From an uncultured Akkermansia sp. (lineage in GTDB: Bacteria > Verrucomicrobiota > Verrucomicrobiia > Verrucomicrobiales > Akkermansiaceae): a stretch of 60,177 nucleotides of DNA. The position numbers were made by a program, and so were the translations under genes. A model generated the notes under the pieces. The model saw only the letters and a list, made by a program, of their open reading frames with translations. It ran no database searches and was not told the DNA's origin. Where the stretch lies: positions 1 through 60,177 of the forward strand of contig CANPYO010000003.1 of the NCBI GenBank assembly GCA_947588645.1, in the 5' to 3' direction. This document shows, piece by piece, positions 18,618-26,789 of the stretch; positions within the stretch are counted from its first letter, which is position 1, and each line of letters opens with the position of its first letter.

Positions 18618-20072
18618 TTACAGTTTTTCTATGACCCGTAGTTTTGCACTGCGCGAGCGAGGATTAGCGGTCAATTCAGCCTCTCCCGGCACCACCGGTT
18701 TGCGCGTGACGCTGCGAGCAGTGTATTCCGGATTCGGTCGCGGCTGCGCCCACTCGGGACGGTCGATTTCCGGCTTTGTCACGCGTTCAAAAAAATGTTT
18801 CACCTTGCGGTCCTCCAAGCTGTGGAATGTGATGATGGCCATGCGACCGCCGCTGCGCAGCAGGGAAAGCCCGCCGCTCAACAGATCATCCAGTGCTCCC
18901 AGTTCGTCATTGACGGCAATGCGCAGTGCCTGGAAACTGCGCGTAGCCGGGTGCTGTCTGCCCTTGCGCGGCAACACCGAGTTGATGATGCGAGCCAGCT
19001 GAGTGGTGGTCGTGATGCGACCGTGCTCGCGCTGCTGCACGATGCGGCGTGCAATGGCGCGAGCGGCCCGTTCTTCCCCGTACTGCCACAAGATATCCGC
19101 CAATTCCGTCTCATCAGCTTCATTCACGATGTCTGCGGCGCTGCGTGGCAGGGAAGGATTCATGCGCATGTCCAGCGGTCCTTCGGCCATGAACGAAAAG
19201 CCTCGCTCCGCCGTATCCACTTGGGGGGAGGAGATGCCTAAGTCTGCCAACACGCCGTCAACTGCATCTACCCCGTGGCTGTGCAGCAGTGTTTTGACAT
19301 CTCGAAAATTACCTGCCAGTACATGCAATTTTTCGCCGTAGCTTGCGAGTCGCTGACGAGCCGCGGCTCGTGCCATCGGGTCCTGGTCGATACCCCACAC
19401 GCTGGCCCCGGCTTGCAGTAGCCGTTCGCTGTGACCACCGCCGCCCAGCGTGGCGTCCACCATCACTTTACCCTCCGCCGCTCCCATCATTTCGACTGCT
19501 TCCTGCAGCAGCACTGAGGTGTGGCAGTACGTCGGAACATTCGCCATCTCCCCCACCGCGTCTTCTGCGCCGGCAGCGTGCGCCGCCCTCTGCATGTCCC
19601 TCGCATCTTGCTCCGAAACCTGCTCGATGATGCTTTCCGGGCTCCATGCGGCATCCGGCAATGCTTCCTTCCACTGCCGTACATGCTCGTCTACGCCGAT
19701 CTCATCCGTGAGCTCCACCCATACCTCGGCCGCCGCGTCCCCCAACCTGTAACCGAGCACTCCGCCGTCCGCCTGCAGCGCCGCTCGCAGTGCCCCTATG
19801 CGCACACTCTGCGCGCGCGTACGAAAAGCAAACGCCTGCTGACGGATATCACGGTTGAAGTTGTGCAGCTCCTGCTGCGCCAGCGCCAGCGCCCCGCGTG
19901 CGCCACGCGTGCCTGCGTCCCGCATACGCGCCACGAGCTCCGCTCGCTTATGCTTGCACGAGGAGAAAAACTGCTCACTCACAGCATCGAGCAGCCATAT
20001 CAACGCACGGTAGCAAGCCCCCCCTTCAGGAGGGTGGGGTGCAATCCAGCTTTCTGCCTCCTGCTCGCTCAT
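18618..20072 (-). CDS. rsmH: RsmH, 16S rRNA C1402 N4-methyltransferase with N-terminal extension
   Basis: SAM-dependent methyltransferase acting on 16S rRNA C1402. The canonical enzyme (about 310 aa) starts at about residue 176 (MANVPTYCHTSVLLQEAV). It shows MVDATLGGGGHSERLL (SAM site), VDGVLADLGISSPQ, RGFSFMAEGPLDMRM, SFQALRIAVNDEL and MAIITFHSLEDRKVKHFF. In front of it is an extra ~175-residue region, rich in Ala, Arg, Glu and Gln, that I do not recognise. The upstream ATG at 20072 overlaps the mraZ stop (ATGA), like most junctions in this operon, which argues that the extension is translated. An internal ATG at 19547 sits directly against a GGGGGAG run, so a short form is conceivable. Confidence 0.9.
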   Translation of the reverse strand: MSEQEAESWIAPHPPEGGACYRALIWLLDAVSEQFFSSCKHKRAELVARMRDAGTRGARGALALAQQELHNFNRDIRQQAFAFRTRAQSVRIGALRAALQADGGVLGYRLGDAAAEVWVELTDEIGVDEHVRQWKEALPDAAWSPESIIEQVSEQDARDMQRAAHAAGAEDAVGEMANVPTYCHTSVLLQEAVEMMGAAEGKVMVDATLGGGGHSERLLQAGASVWGIDQDPMARAAARQRLASYGEKLHVLAGNFRDVKTLLHSHGVDAVDGVLADLGISSPQVDTAERGFSFMAEGPLDMRMNPSLPRSAADIVNEADETELADILWQYGEERAARAIARRIVQQREHGRITTTTQLARIINSVLPRKGRQHPATRSFQALRIAVNDELGALDDLLSGGLSLLRSGGRMAIITFHSLEDRKVKHFFERVTKPEIDRPEWAQPRPNPEYTARSVTRKPVVPGEAELTANPRSRSAKLRVIEKL

Positions 20073-20539
20073 GAAAGAATGTGGAATAGTTGGTCGAGCT
20101 TCAGCTTACTGAGCGCATCGGCTGTGTGTGTCTTCTCGTAATCAGCAGGATTCCATATCTCAAAAAATTCCCCTCGCCCCACGATAGTGGCCGTCTCCTC
20201 CAACTTCATGCGCTCCCGTTGAGGTTTAGGTATCAGCAACTTCCCTTGCGTGCTCACCTCAGCCTCGAAACTGCACCCCGTTATCTTACCCACGTACTGG
20301 TCGACCTCGCCGGGCGGTATCATCTGCTCCCGCGCATGTTCCCGTATGGCCTCTATCTTTTCCGCAAAGCTCTCCTGCGTATAGCATTTCAATACCCTGT
20401 AGCTCTCACTGTGCGCCTCAATCAGCACCAACACCTCCCCCTGTGCCGCTCGCCAGCCCGCCGGTATGGCTACCCGACTCTTCGGATCCAGCTTATGCGT
20501 CACATTCCCCGTAAAGAGCACTGTTCGATCCTTCGACAT
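20069..20539 (-). CDS. mraZ: MraZ, dcw operon regulator
   Basis: AbrB-like DNA-binding protein that in other bacteria represses its own dcw operon. 156 aa from the ATG at 20539. Two MraZ repeats: the first has the DxxxR motif (KLDPKSRVAIPAGW), the second a degenerate version (STQGKLLIPKPQRE). I chose the start MSKDRTVLFTGN because the family begins just before this strand; the open frame extends 30 codons further, but that part contains the promoter. First gene of the dcw operon, overlapping rsmH by 4 bp. Confidence 0.9.
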   Translation of the reverse strand: MSKDRTVLFTGNVTHKLDPKSRVAIPAGWRAAQGEVLVLIEAHSESYRVLKCYTQESFAEKIEAIREHAREQMIPPGEVDQYVGKITGCSFEAEVSTQGKLLIPKPQRERMKLEETATIVGRGEFFEIWNPADYEKTHTADALSKLKLDQLFHILS

Positions 20540-20567
20540 GTTGCTTCGTACACCTGCCGTCACACAT

Positions 20568-20596
20568 AGTACACTCCAATACACCTCGATTGTCAA
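20568..20596 (-). promoter_or_regulatory. Putative promoter of the dcw operon (mraZ)
   Basis: On the minus strand a perfect TTGACA (20596-20591), a 17-bp spacer and TGTACT (20573-20568); TACTAT two bases further is an alternative -10. The transcript would start about 20 nt before the mraZ ATG. I could not make out a clear array of MraZ-type TGGGN operator repeats. Confidence 0.5.
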
Positions 20597-20625
20597 CATT
20601 TTTTCTCCACTTTTTTCACTTTTTA

Positions 20626-21330
20626 TCACACGTGTCCCAATAAAATCTTCTCCGGGCTCATTCTAGGGCAAACGCATTAGAAAATGCGTTTGCCTATGTA
20701 CGATTTACGATTTACGTTGACTCAGCGCCGCCCCATCGGCGCTTGCTTCGGAGTCGCCTCACGACTCCTTACCCCTGCGGGGCAAAAGCTATCGCTTTTG
20801 GCTAATCGACCTTACGGCCGTTGGTCGCTTTCGCCCTTCGGGCAAAAGCTCTGCTTTTGTCCAATCCCCCTCCGAGCCCTCGGGGGCTTTGACTCGTAGG
20901 CACCCCATTGCCTACTCGCCCCTGCGGGGCAGCGCCTTCGCGCTGTCCATCCGCCCTTACGCCGTCGGCAGTTTTGTACGATTTATTGATAACGTGCGCA
21001 TTGCGCAGATATGTTCTGGACGGCAGATGTACTCAAAAACGAGAAAGGAACAACTTCATTTGCATCGCAGAGTGCGCTGTCATTGCGGTTTTCGTATTCG
21101 GAAAAAGACACGTGCTCAAACGTTTGGAGAGTTTTCTCTGCCTTTCCATTTCATCCAAATGCGTTTGCCCCGGCTCATTCAACCCATTTCTTCGCGTGTG
21201 GAATGCGAGACACACCACTTGCCTCCGCGCACGTCTTTCAAATTCCGCGTCGCTTTTGCTCCATCTCTCCGCCCCGCGCAACGCGCGCGGATTTTCCAAA
21301 TCGTAAATGTCTTGCTTCTATTTCGTTCAG
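20626..21330. repeat. Composite repeat element between mraZ and tkt
   Basis: No gene is supported. 20667-21169 (503 bp) begins with the complete hairpin (20667-20694) and ends with its single arm AATGCGTTTGCC (21158-21169), so it carries perfect 12-bp terminal inverted repeats. GGCTCATTC occurs just outside both ends (20655-20663 and 21172-21180). Inside are heptamer repeats (about 20697-20716) and a dense string of short hairpins (20725-20985). After these come an ATTTATTGATAA..GCGCATTGCGCAG module and the 87-bp segment shared with 122-208. A CGCGCAACGCGCGCGGATTTTCCAAATCGTAAATG-type module (about 21277-21310) adjoins the tkt promoter. Confidence 0.8.
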
Positions 21331-21337
21331 ATTTTAC

Positions 21338-21365
21338 TTTACAAAGTTGGGTAATCTGCTACACT
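21338..21365 (+). promoter_or_regulatory. Putative tkt promoter, nearly leaderless
   Basis: TTTACA (21338-21343), 16-bp spacer, TACACT (21360-21365). The tkt ATG is only 10 bp after the -10 box, and no Shine-Dalgarno fits between them. Confidence 0.5.
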
Positions 21366-21375
21366 GGCGACCCAA

Positions 21376-23391
21376 ATGAAGGCGGACATTTTACAGCGAG
21401 CTGCGAATGAGGCCAGGGGATTGGCAGTAGATGCCATATTTGATAAAGCTTCCGGGCACATAGGACTGCCGCTTGGGTGTGCGGAGATCGGAGCGGTTTT
21501 GTACGGAGAGTTGCTGCAAGTGAATCCGGATGAGCCGCGCTGGCTGAACCGCGACCGCTTTGTCCTCTCCGGTGGGCATGGCTCGATGTTTTTGTACGCA
21601 TGGCTGCACCTGAGCGGGTATGATGTCACGATGGAGGATGTGCGCGCTTTCCGCACGAGGGGATCGCGCACCCCGGGGCATCCGGAGTTCGGTTGTTGCC
21701 CGGGGGTCGAGTGTACCACGGGACCTTTGGGGCAGGGCATTGCGAATGCCGTGGGTTTTGCTATTTCTGCCAAGCATGCCGCCGCCCGTTACAACACGCC
21801 CGAGTTTGAGATCTTCAACCAAACTGTTTATTGTCTGGCGGGAGATGGTTGTATCCAGGAGGGAATTTCCCGCGAGGCAGTGGCTATCGCCGGAACGCTT
21901 CGCTTGGACAACCTTGTGCTCATCTACGATGCCAATGGTATCACCCTGGATGCTCCGGTAGAAAGGACGCAGGTGGACGACATAGCTGCATGCTTTTCGG
22001 CGCAGGGGTGGGATGCCGTCGCTATCGACGGGCATGATTTGCAGTCAGTGGAAAATGCTTTGCGCACGGCTCGCTTGGAGCGTAATGGTCGCCCCAAGCT
22101 GATCATTGCCCACACCACCATTGCAAGGGGGGTTCCGGGATTTGAGGGTACCACCAAGGGGCATGGCGAGGGTGGTGCGAAAGCATGGGAGTCCGCACAT
22201 GCTCACTGGGGGTTGCCGACGGATCAGCGTTATTATGTGTCCGCCGAGGTGCGCGAATACATGGCGCAGCTGAAAGCGCAGCGTGTGGCGGCGTGCGCAG
22301 AGTGGCACAGTCTCTTCGCGGCGTGGCAGCAGGCTTATCCGGAGAAAGCGGCGGAGCTGGAATCCGGCATGAAGTTGGCGACCTGCGGGTTGAGTGCGGA
22401 GGCATCCGGCGCCATGATACCGCCCTTCGAGGGCGAGCCCAAACTGGCCACCCGAGCATCTGCCGCTCAGGTTGAGAATGCCATTTCAACGCATTGTCCG
22501 GCTCTCCTCTCCGCAAGTGCCGACCTTTTCTCGTCCAATAAAAACTATCTGAAGGATGCGGGGGATTTTTCGGCGCAGAATTATGCGGGACGCAATTTCT
22601 GGTTCGGTATTCGCGAGCACGCTATGGCTGCCATCTGCAACGGCATTGCCTACGATGGCCTTTTCCGCGTGTCTGCCGGTACTTTCTGCGTGTTTGTGGA
22701 CTATATGCGCGCCGCCATACGCGTGGCAGCGCTGGCTCACTTGCCCGTCACCTACGTGCTCACGCATGATTCCGTGGCTGTGGGTGAGGACGGGCCGACG
22801 CATCAGCCGGTAGAGACCGTGACGGGGCTGCGCATCATCCCAAACCTGGATGTGGTGCGTCCGGCAGACGAGGAGGAGGCCGCCGGCGCTTGGATGTGTG
22901 CCATGGAGCGCACGGACGGTCCAACCGCCCTCATCCTCACTCGTCAGAATGTGTCCTCCCTTGCGACGATTCAACCGGAGTTGAGCGCACAAGTGCGGCG
23001 TGAAGGAACGTTGCGCGGCGCTTATGTTGCCCGGCGTGAGACAACCGATGAACCTCGGCTCATCATCCTTGCTGCGGGGTCAGAGGTTATACTCGCGCTG
23101 CAAGCGGCTGCCGAGCTTGGTGAGGGAGTACGCGTGGTTTCCATGCCTTCCATGAGAAGATTTAATCAGCAGAGCGAGGCCTACCGTGAGAGCGTCCTCC
23201 CGTCTTCCTGCACCCGCCGCCTGGCTGTGGAAGCTGGCAAATCCGACCTCTGGTACCGCTATGTTGGTTCTCAAGGTTCCATCATCGGCATCGATCACTT
23301 TGGATTCTCTGCTCCCGGTGAGCAAGTGTTCAGTGAACTTGGCATGAACGTGCCCAATATCGTGGCGCACGCCAGGCAGCTCTGCAAATAA
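21376..23391 (+). CDS. tkt: Transketolase
   Basis: Thiamine-diphosphate enzyme of the non-oxidative pentose phosphate pathway (two-carbon transfer between ketose and aldose phosphates). 671 aa, full length. The substrate and TPP residues are recognisable: KASGHIGLPLGCAEI, SGGHGSMFLYAWLHL, TPGHPEF, TTGPLGQG, CLAGDGCIQEG (TPP/Mg motif), and in the PYR domain FGIREHAMAAICNGIA with the catalytic Glu, then DGPTHQPVE. The C-terminal domain is intact. It stands alone, divergent from the dcw operon and convergent with recF. Confidence 0.96.
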   Translation: MKADILQRAANEARGLAVDAIFDKASGHIGLPLGCAEIGAVLYGELLQVNPDEPRWLNRDRFVLSGGHGSMFLYAWLHLSGYDVTMEDVRAFRTRGSRTPGHPEFGCCPGVECTTGPLGQGIANAVGFAISAKHAAARYNTPEFEIFNQTVYCLAGDGCIQEGISREAVAIAGTLRLDNLVLIYDANGITLDAPVERTQVDDIAACFSAQGWDAVAIDGHDLQSVENALRTARLERNGRPKLIIAHTTIARGVPGFEGTTKGHGEGGAKAWESAHAHWGLPTDQRYYVSAEVREYMAQLKAQRVAACAEWHSLFAAWQQAYPEKAAELESGMKLATCGLSAEASGAMIPPFEGEPKLATRASAAQVENAISTHCPALLSASADLFSSNKNYLKDAGDFSAQNYAGRNFWFGIREHAMAAICNGIAYDGLFRVSAGTFCVFVDYMRAAIRVAALAHLPVTYVLTHDSVAVGEDGPTHQPVETVTGLRIIPNLDVVRPADEEEAAGAWMCAMERTDGPTALILTRQNVSSLATIQPELSAQVRREGTLRGAYVARRETTDEPRLIILAAGSEVILALQAAAELGEGVRVVSMPSMRRFNQQSEAYRESVLPSSCTRRLAVEAGKSDLWYRYVGSQGSIIGIDHFGFSAPGEQVFSELGMNVPNIVAHARQLCK

Positions 23392-23400
23392 GCTTCCCTC

Positions 23401-23625
23401 AAGGCAAGCGCATTAGAAAATGAGTTTGCCTATATACGATGTCCGATGTGCGATGTACGATTTATTAATAATGTGCGCGTTGTGCAGAGAAGCGGAGCCA
23501 AAGCGAACGGAGATACATAAAGTTGTGCGCGGGGAGATGTTAGAAAGCGGTAAGCGTGTGAACAGTACCTTCGCGTTGTCCATCCTCCCCGCGCAACGCG
23601 CGCGAATTTCCTAAATCGTAAATGG
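23401..23625. repeat. Repeat block between tkt and recF
   Basis: A degenerate hairpin copy (23403-23430, two mismatched arm positions) is followed by heptamer-like TACGAT/GTGCGAT units and an ATTTATTAATAATGTGCGCG module. Then comes a segment around 23490-23555 (ending GTTAGAAAGCGG) that matches 26100-26172. Last is GCGCAACGCGCGCGAATTTCC with an AAATCGTAAATG tail, which ends about 7 bp from the recF stop codon. Confidence 0.8.
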
Positions 23626-23632
23626 ATAGCGT

Positions 23633-24688
23633 CTAAATCAGGGCGGCTTGATGGATTTTTTGCACGGGCAGGGGGAGTTTTTCGTTCTCCAACCAATTGA
23701 GGTGGGTGGTCGTTATGAAGACCTGTCCATCAGGCGGCAGGGATTTGAGCAAAGCCTTGCGGCGTTGGGGGTCGAGCTCGCCGAATATGTCGTCTATGAG
23801 CAGCACCGGAGCGCAACCTGTCTCCGTATGCAGCAGGCTTGCCTGAGCCAACATGAGCGCGACAGCGAGGGTTCTCTGCTGTCCCTCGGATGCATAGGCA
23901 GCTGCGGGTTCGCCGCCGATGCTCAGCTGCACATCATCGCGGTGCGGACCCACCGTGGTGAACCCCGCGCGCAAATCTGCCTCCAACGCGTGCACGATGC
24001 TCTGCAGCAAGGGGGGACGAGCCGAGAAGTCATAACGCAAGGTGACCTGCTCGCGCAAGTGCCCGCTAATGCGCGCGTGATGCTCGACCACATGCGGTTC
24101 CAGCAGGCGCACCAGCTCCTCGCGCAGAGCCATGAGGCGCTCTCCATGCTGCGCGAGCACATCCGCATAGCTTCGCAGCGCCTGCACGTCCGGGCGCGCG
24201 TGCCGCAGGAGGAGGTTGCGCGATTTGAGGGCCCGTTTGTAGTTGAGCAACTCTGCGCGGTACTCCGGGTGCCATTGCGCGCCGAGAAAATCCAGGTAAT
24301 CGCGGCGCAACTCAGCGGCGCCGCTGACGAGCCCGAGATCGCGGTTGCCGAGCCATGCCACGGGAGGCGCGGCATTCAAGTACTGCGCGTAATCACGCAC
24401 ATCACTGCCATCCACCTGCATTTCCAGGCGGTGAGCTTGCCACACGACGCGGCGCCGTCCGCGCTGTGTATCCATGGACACCCCGAACTGAGCGCAGCCG
24501 TGGCGAACGAGGCGGGAAAGCCTACCCGTGCGCGGGCTGTGCAGCGTGAGACCCACGCAGATGGCCTCGATTAAACTCGTCTTTCCCTGCGCATTATCCC
24601 CCAGCAGCAGGGCGCCCTGCTCCGGGATTTCCCAGTTGAGTTGCCCGTAACATCGGAAATCCCGCACTCGCAGTGCCTGCAGCATCAT
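23633..24688 (-). CDS. recF: RecF, recombination mediator ATPase
   Basis: SMC-like ABC ATPase that helps load RecA at gapped DNA. 351 aa. Walker A GDNAQGKTSLIEAI, the RecF segment TVGPHRDDVQL, the ABC signature region YASEGQQRTLAVAL and Walker B APVLLIDDIFGELD are all present. It is not next to dnaA, dnaN or gyrB; here it is the last gene of cmk-plsC-recF, overlapping plsC by ATGA (24685-24688). Confidence 0.95.
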   Translation of the reverse strand: MMLQALRVRDFRCYGQLNWEIPEQGALLLGDNAQGKTSLIEAICVGLTLHSPRTGRLSRLVRHGCAQFGVSMDTQRGRRRVVWQAHRLEMQVDGSDVRDYAQYLNAAPPVAWLGNRDLGLVSGAAELRRDYLDFLGAQWHPEYRAELLNYKRALKSRNLLLRHARPDVQALRSYADVLAQHGERLMALREELVRLLEPHVVEHHARISGHLREQVTLRYDFSARPPLLQSIVHALEADLRAGFTTVGPHRDDVQLSIGGEPAAAYASEGQQRTLAVALMLAQASLLHTETGCAPVLLIDDIFGELDPQRRKALLKSLPPDGQVFITTTHLNWLENEKLPLPVQKIHQAALI

Positions 24689-25308
24689 TCAATCTCCGTG
24701 GGCAAGGCGCGGATGGCGTCCATAATCTTTTGCCCCAAACGCAACTGGGCTTGCCGTCCCTTGGCGCACAGCTCCTCCGCGCTGAAGTGAATGGGGTCGC
24801 CCACGGTGACGGTGAGGGGGTGGAAACGCAGCCTTTTGCTGTGGATGGGAAGGCTCTCGAAAGCGCCCTCGATGCGTAGGGGCTGCACGGGGACCGTCGC
24901 CAATTTGCCGATGATGAGACCGATGCCAGGCATGGCTTCGTGGATCTCGCCATCCGGGCTGCGCGAACCTTCCGGGAAGATGACGATGCGCCCCCCACTG
25001 CGCAGCAGGCGCATCACCCGCAGGAGGCTTCCGGGATCCGGTCTGTCCTGGTCGATCGGCAGAGCGTAGCAAAGCGGGAGCACCTGCTTCATCACCGGCG
25101 GATCAAACAGGGTTTTGCGCGCTAAAAAATGCACCGGACTCTCAAACATTTGCCCGAGCAGGGGGGGATCAATAAAACTCTCGTGGTTGGCCACGTAGAT
25201 GCACGCTCCGCTCTGGATGAGCTTATCATATCCGATGATGCGGAGCTGGAAAAAGCTTCCGAATATCCCGCGCAGCAGCGCATGTCCTAAAAAATAGACC
25301 GGATTCAT
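24685..25308 (-). CDS. plsC: 1-acyl-sn-glycerol-3-phosphate acyltransferase (PlsC family)
   Basis: Membrane-associated acyltransferase of phospholipid synthesis (lysophosphatidate to phosphatidate). 207 aa. The catalytic HX4D motif is NHESFID and the phosphate-binding block is FPEGSRSPDG. A hydrophobic N-terminus anchors it to the inner membrane. It overlaps cmk and recF by 4 bp each. A cmk-plsC pairing is also known in other bacteria. Confidence 0.9.
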   Translation of the reverse strand: MNPVYFLGHALLRGIFGSFFQLRIIGYDKLIQSGACIYVANHESFIDPPLLGQMFESPVHFLARKTLFDPPVMKQVLPLCYALPIDQDRPDPGSLLRVMRLLRSGGRIVIFPEGSRSPDGEIHEAMPGIGLIIGKLATVPVQPLRIEGAFESLPIHSKRLRFHPLTVTVGDPIHFSAEELCAKGRQAQLRLGQKIMDAIRALPTEIE

Positions 25309-25952
25309 GGTTGGGCTTGCGTTTTGCTTTTGATATCGTTGACAATTTCCGCGACGACCTGCTCAATGGTCATGTCGGACGTGTCGATCACGCGTGCATC
25401 AGCCGCTTGGGTAAGCGGGGAGCACGCCCGTTCGCGGTCGTTTTTATCGCGCTCCCTGATGGAATCCGTCAGCCCCTGGGCGGCACGACGAGCTGCGCGC
25501 ACCTCCTCTGACGCTGTCACGAAATACTTGAACGGCGTGTCCGGGAAAACAACGGTACCGATGTCGCGACCCTCCATGACCACCGCCTCGCTCTCGTTGT
25601 ACTCGCGCTGCTTGTGCAGCAGGAAAGCGCGTACCTCCGGGATAGCCGCGACCAGCGATACACTGTCGTTGACCACCGGCTCGGTAAGCTCGCGTCCCAA
25701 GCGCTTCCCCGCACAGAGCACGGTGGAAACGGCTCCCTCCTTCCCGAAGTTCAGCGGCATGTTCGGCAACATTTCAGCTATCTTTTCACGCTGCGCGGGC
25801 GTCACACCCTGCTGCGCCAAATACCACGTTATGGCCCGGTACATGGCTCCAGTGTTGATGAAAGTATACCCCAACTCCTTCGCAACAAGTTTTGCTACCG
25901 TTGATTTGCCGGACGCCGCCGGTCCGTCTATGGCTATTGCCGGTGGTTTCAT
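25305..25952 (-). CDS. cmk: Cytidylate kinase
   Basis: Phosphorylates CMP and dCMP with ATP; 215 aa from the ATG at 25952. P-loop AIDGPAASGKSTVAK, NTGAMYRA and the NMP-binding insert, MEGRDIGTVVFPD, and the lid region RRAAQGLTDSIRERDKNDRE with a downstream DTSDMTIEQV. A TTG at 25961 would add three codons, but it lies at the -10 box and is unlikely. First gene of cmk-plsC-recF. Confidence 0.95.
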   Translation of the reverse strand: MKPPAIAIDGPAASGKSTVAKLVAKELGYTFINTGAMYRAITWYLAQQGVTPAQREKIAEMLPNMPLNFGKEGAVSTVLCAGKRLGRELTEPVVNDSVSLVAAIPEVRAFLLHKQREYNESEAVVMEGRDIGTVVFPDTPFKYFVTASEEVRAARRAAQGLTDSIRERDKNDRERACSPLTQAADARVIDTSDMTIEQVVAEIVNDIKSKTQAQP

Positions 25953-25960
25953 ATGCTCCA

Positions 25961-25989
25961 AGTATAGTCCGCGAAAACGGGATTGTCAA
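25961..25989 (-). promoter_or_regulatory. Strong sigma-70 promoter of cmk-plsC-recF
   Basis: On the minus strand a perfect TTGACA (25989-25984), an optimal 17-bp spacer and TATACT (25966-25961). The ATG follows after 8 bp, so the mRNA is predicted to have almost no leader; the only GGAG lies within that 8-bp stretch. Confidence 0.7.
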
Positions 25990-26010
25990 CCGCAAGACCA
26001 AGGCAAACAG

Positions 26011-26364
26011 GGCAAACGCATTAGAAAATGCGTTTGCCACGTACGATTTACGATGTACGATGTACGATGTACAATGTACGATTTGCAAAGCTTGCGCGCG
26101 TTGCGCGGGACGGCAAAGCAGGAGCGAGCGGAATGTGATAAAGCCGTGCGCGGGAATCGCTAGAAAGCGGCGGTGGTGCCTATGTGCGATGTATTAATAA
26201 TGTGCGCATTGCGCAGATTTTTTTGACTCAACGTATGCAGAGATTCCTCTAGATATATCATCATGATGATTGCTGGTTGTCACGATTTTTGATACGTATA
26301 AGCAATGATATCAGTCAATAAGAGTATTTCCTCCGTTGATGAACTTCTCTCAAATGCGTTCGCC
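26011..26364. repeat. MITE-like composite repeat upstream of cmk and the PrsW-like gene
   Basis: Starts with the perfect hairpin (26011-26038) and ends with AATGCGTTCGCC (26353-26364), giving 12-bp terminal inverted repeats with one mismatch. Inside are five or more heptamer units (TACGATT/TACGATG, 26041-26085), the AAAGCAGGAGCGAGCG..TAGAAAGCGG module shared with 23490-23555, and 26183-26364, which matches 5974-6158. No coding capacity. Confidence 0.8.
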
Positions 26365-26789
26365 CTAGCAAACGCAGACCATGCACCATGGACGACGTTA
26401 GCAATGATGATAAGGTAGCTTTTTGCGACCATTGTCGTGTCTTTCATGGAGGCTCGCATACGGTTGTACGCAAGTAGCACGGAAAACTCCTCGGTGAACA
26501 GGTGGATGAAAAAGGGGGAAATAAAGATAATTACAGGGAAAGAGATATTTTTGGCTTGAGATTATGGTTAGGTTGAGGTAGAGTGCCAAGGGAGTGGGGG
26601 GAGAAGTGATCGAAACAGCTTCATTCCATGCTAAGCTGAAGAGGGTACAGCCTGGGGAAGATGGCAGAAAGAGCAAAAAATAGATAAGTATCAAATTTCA
26701 GACAACAAAGCCTATTCGACAGGACAAGCTCATGCAATCATTCATGAGGGATCAGTAATTTCTCCCTAAACAATCGACAATATTACGTT
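26365..26789. other. AT-richer gap without a recognisable gene
   Basis: 425 bp with visibly lower GC than the neighbours. Reverse-strand open frames of 66 and 98 codons overlap here, but neither has a recognisable product or start signal. It may hold the promoter and upstream region of the PrsW-like gene or the remnant of a decayed gene. I see no RNA gene or terminator. Confidence 0.4.

Noticed and set aside
20667-20694. Hairpin as an intrinsic terminator for mraZ or tkt
   Set aside because: It lies between divergent promoters, not at a gene end, and has no U-tract on either strand.
26041-26085. Tandem short repeats that might suggest a CRISPR array
   Set aside because: The unit is 7 bp with no spacers and no cas genes nearby.
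26398-26694. 98-codon minus-strand frame in the AT-rich gap before the PrsW-like gene
   Set aside because: No recognisable product, no start signal, and the composition looks non-coding.
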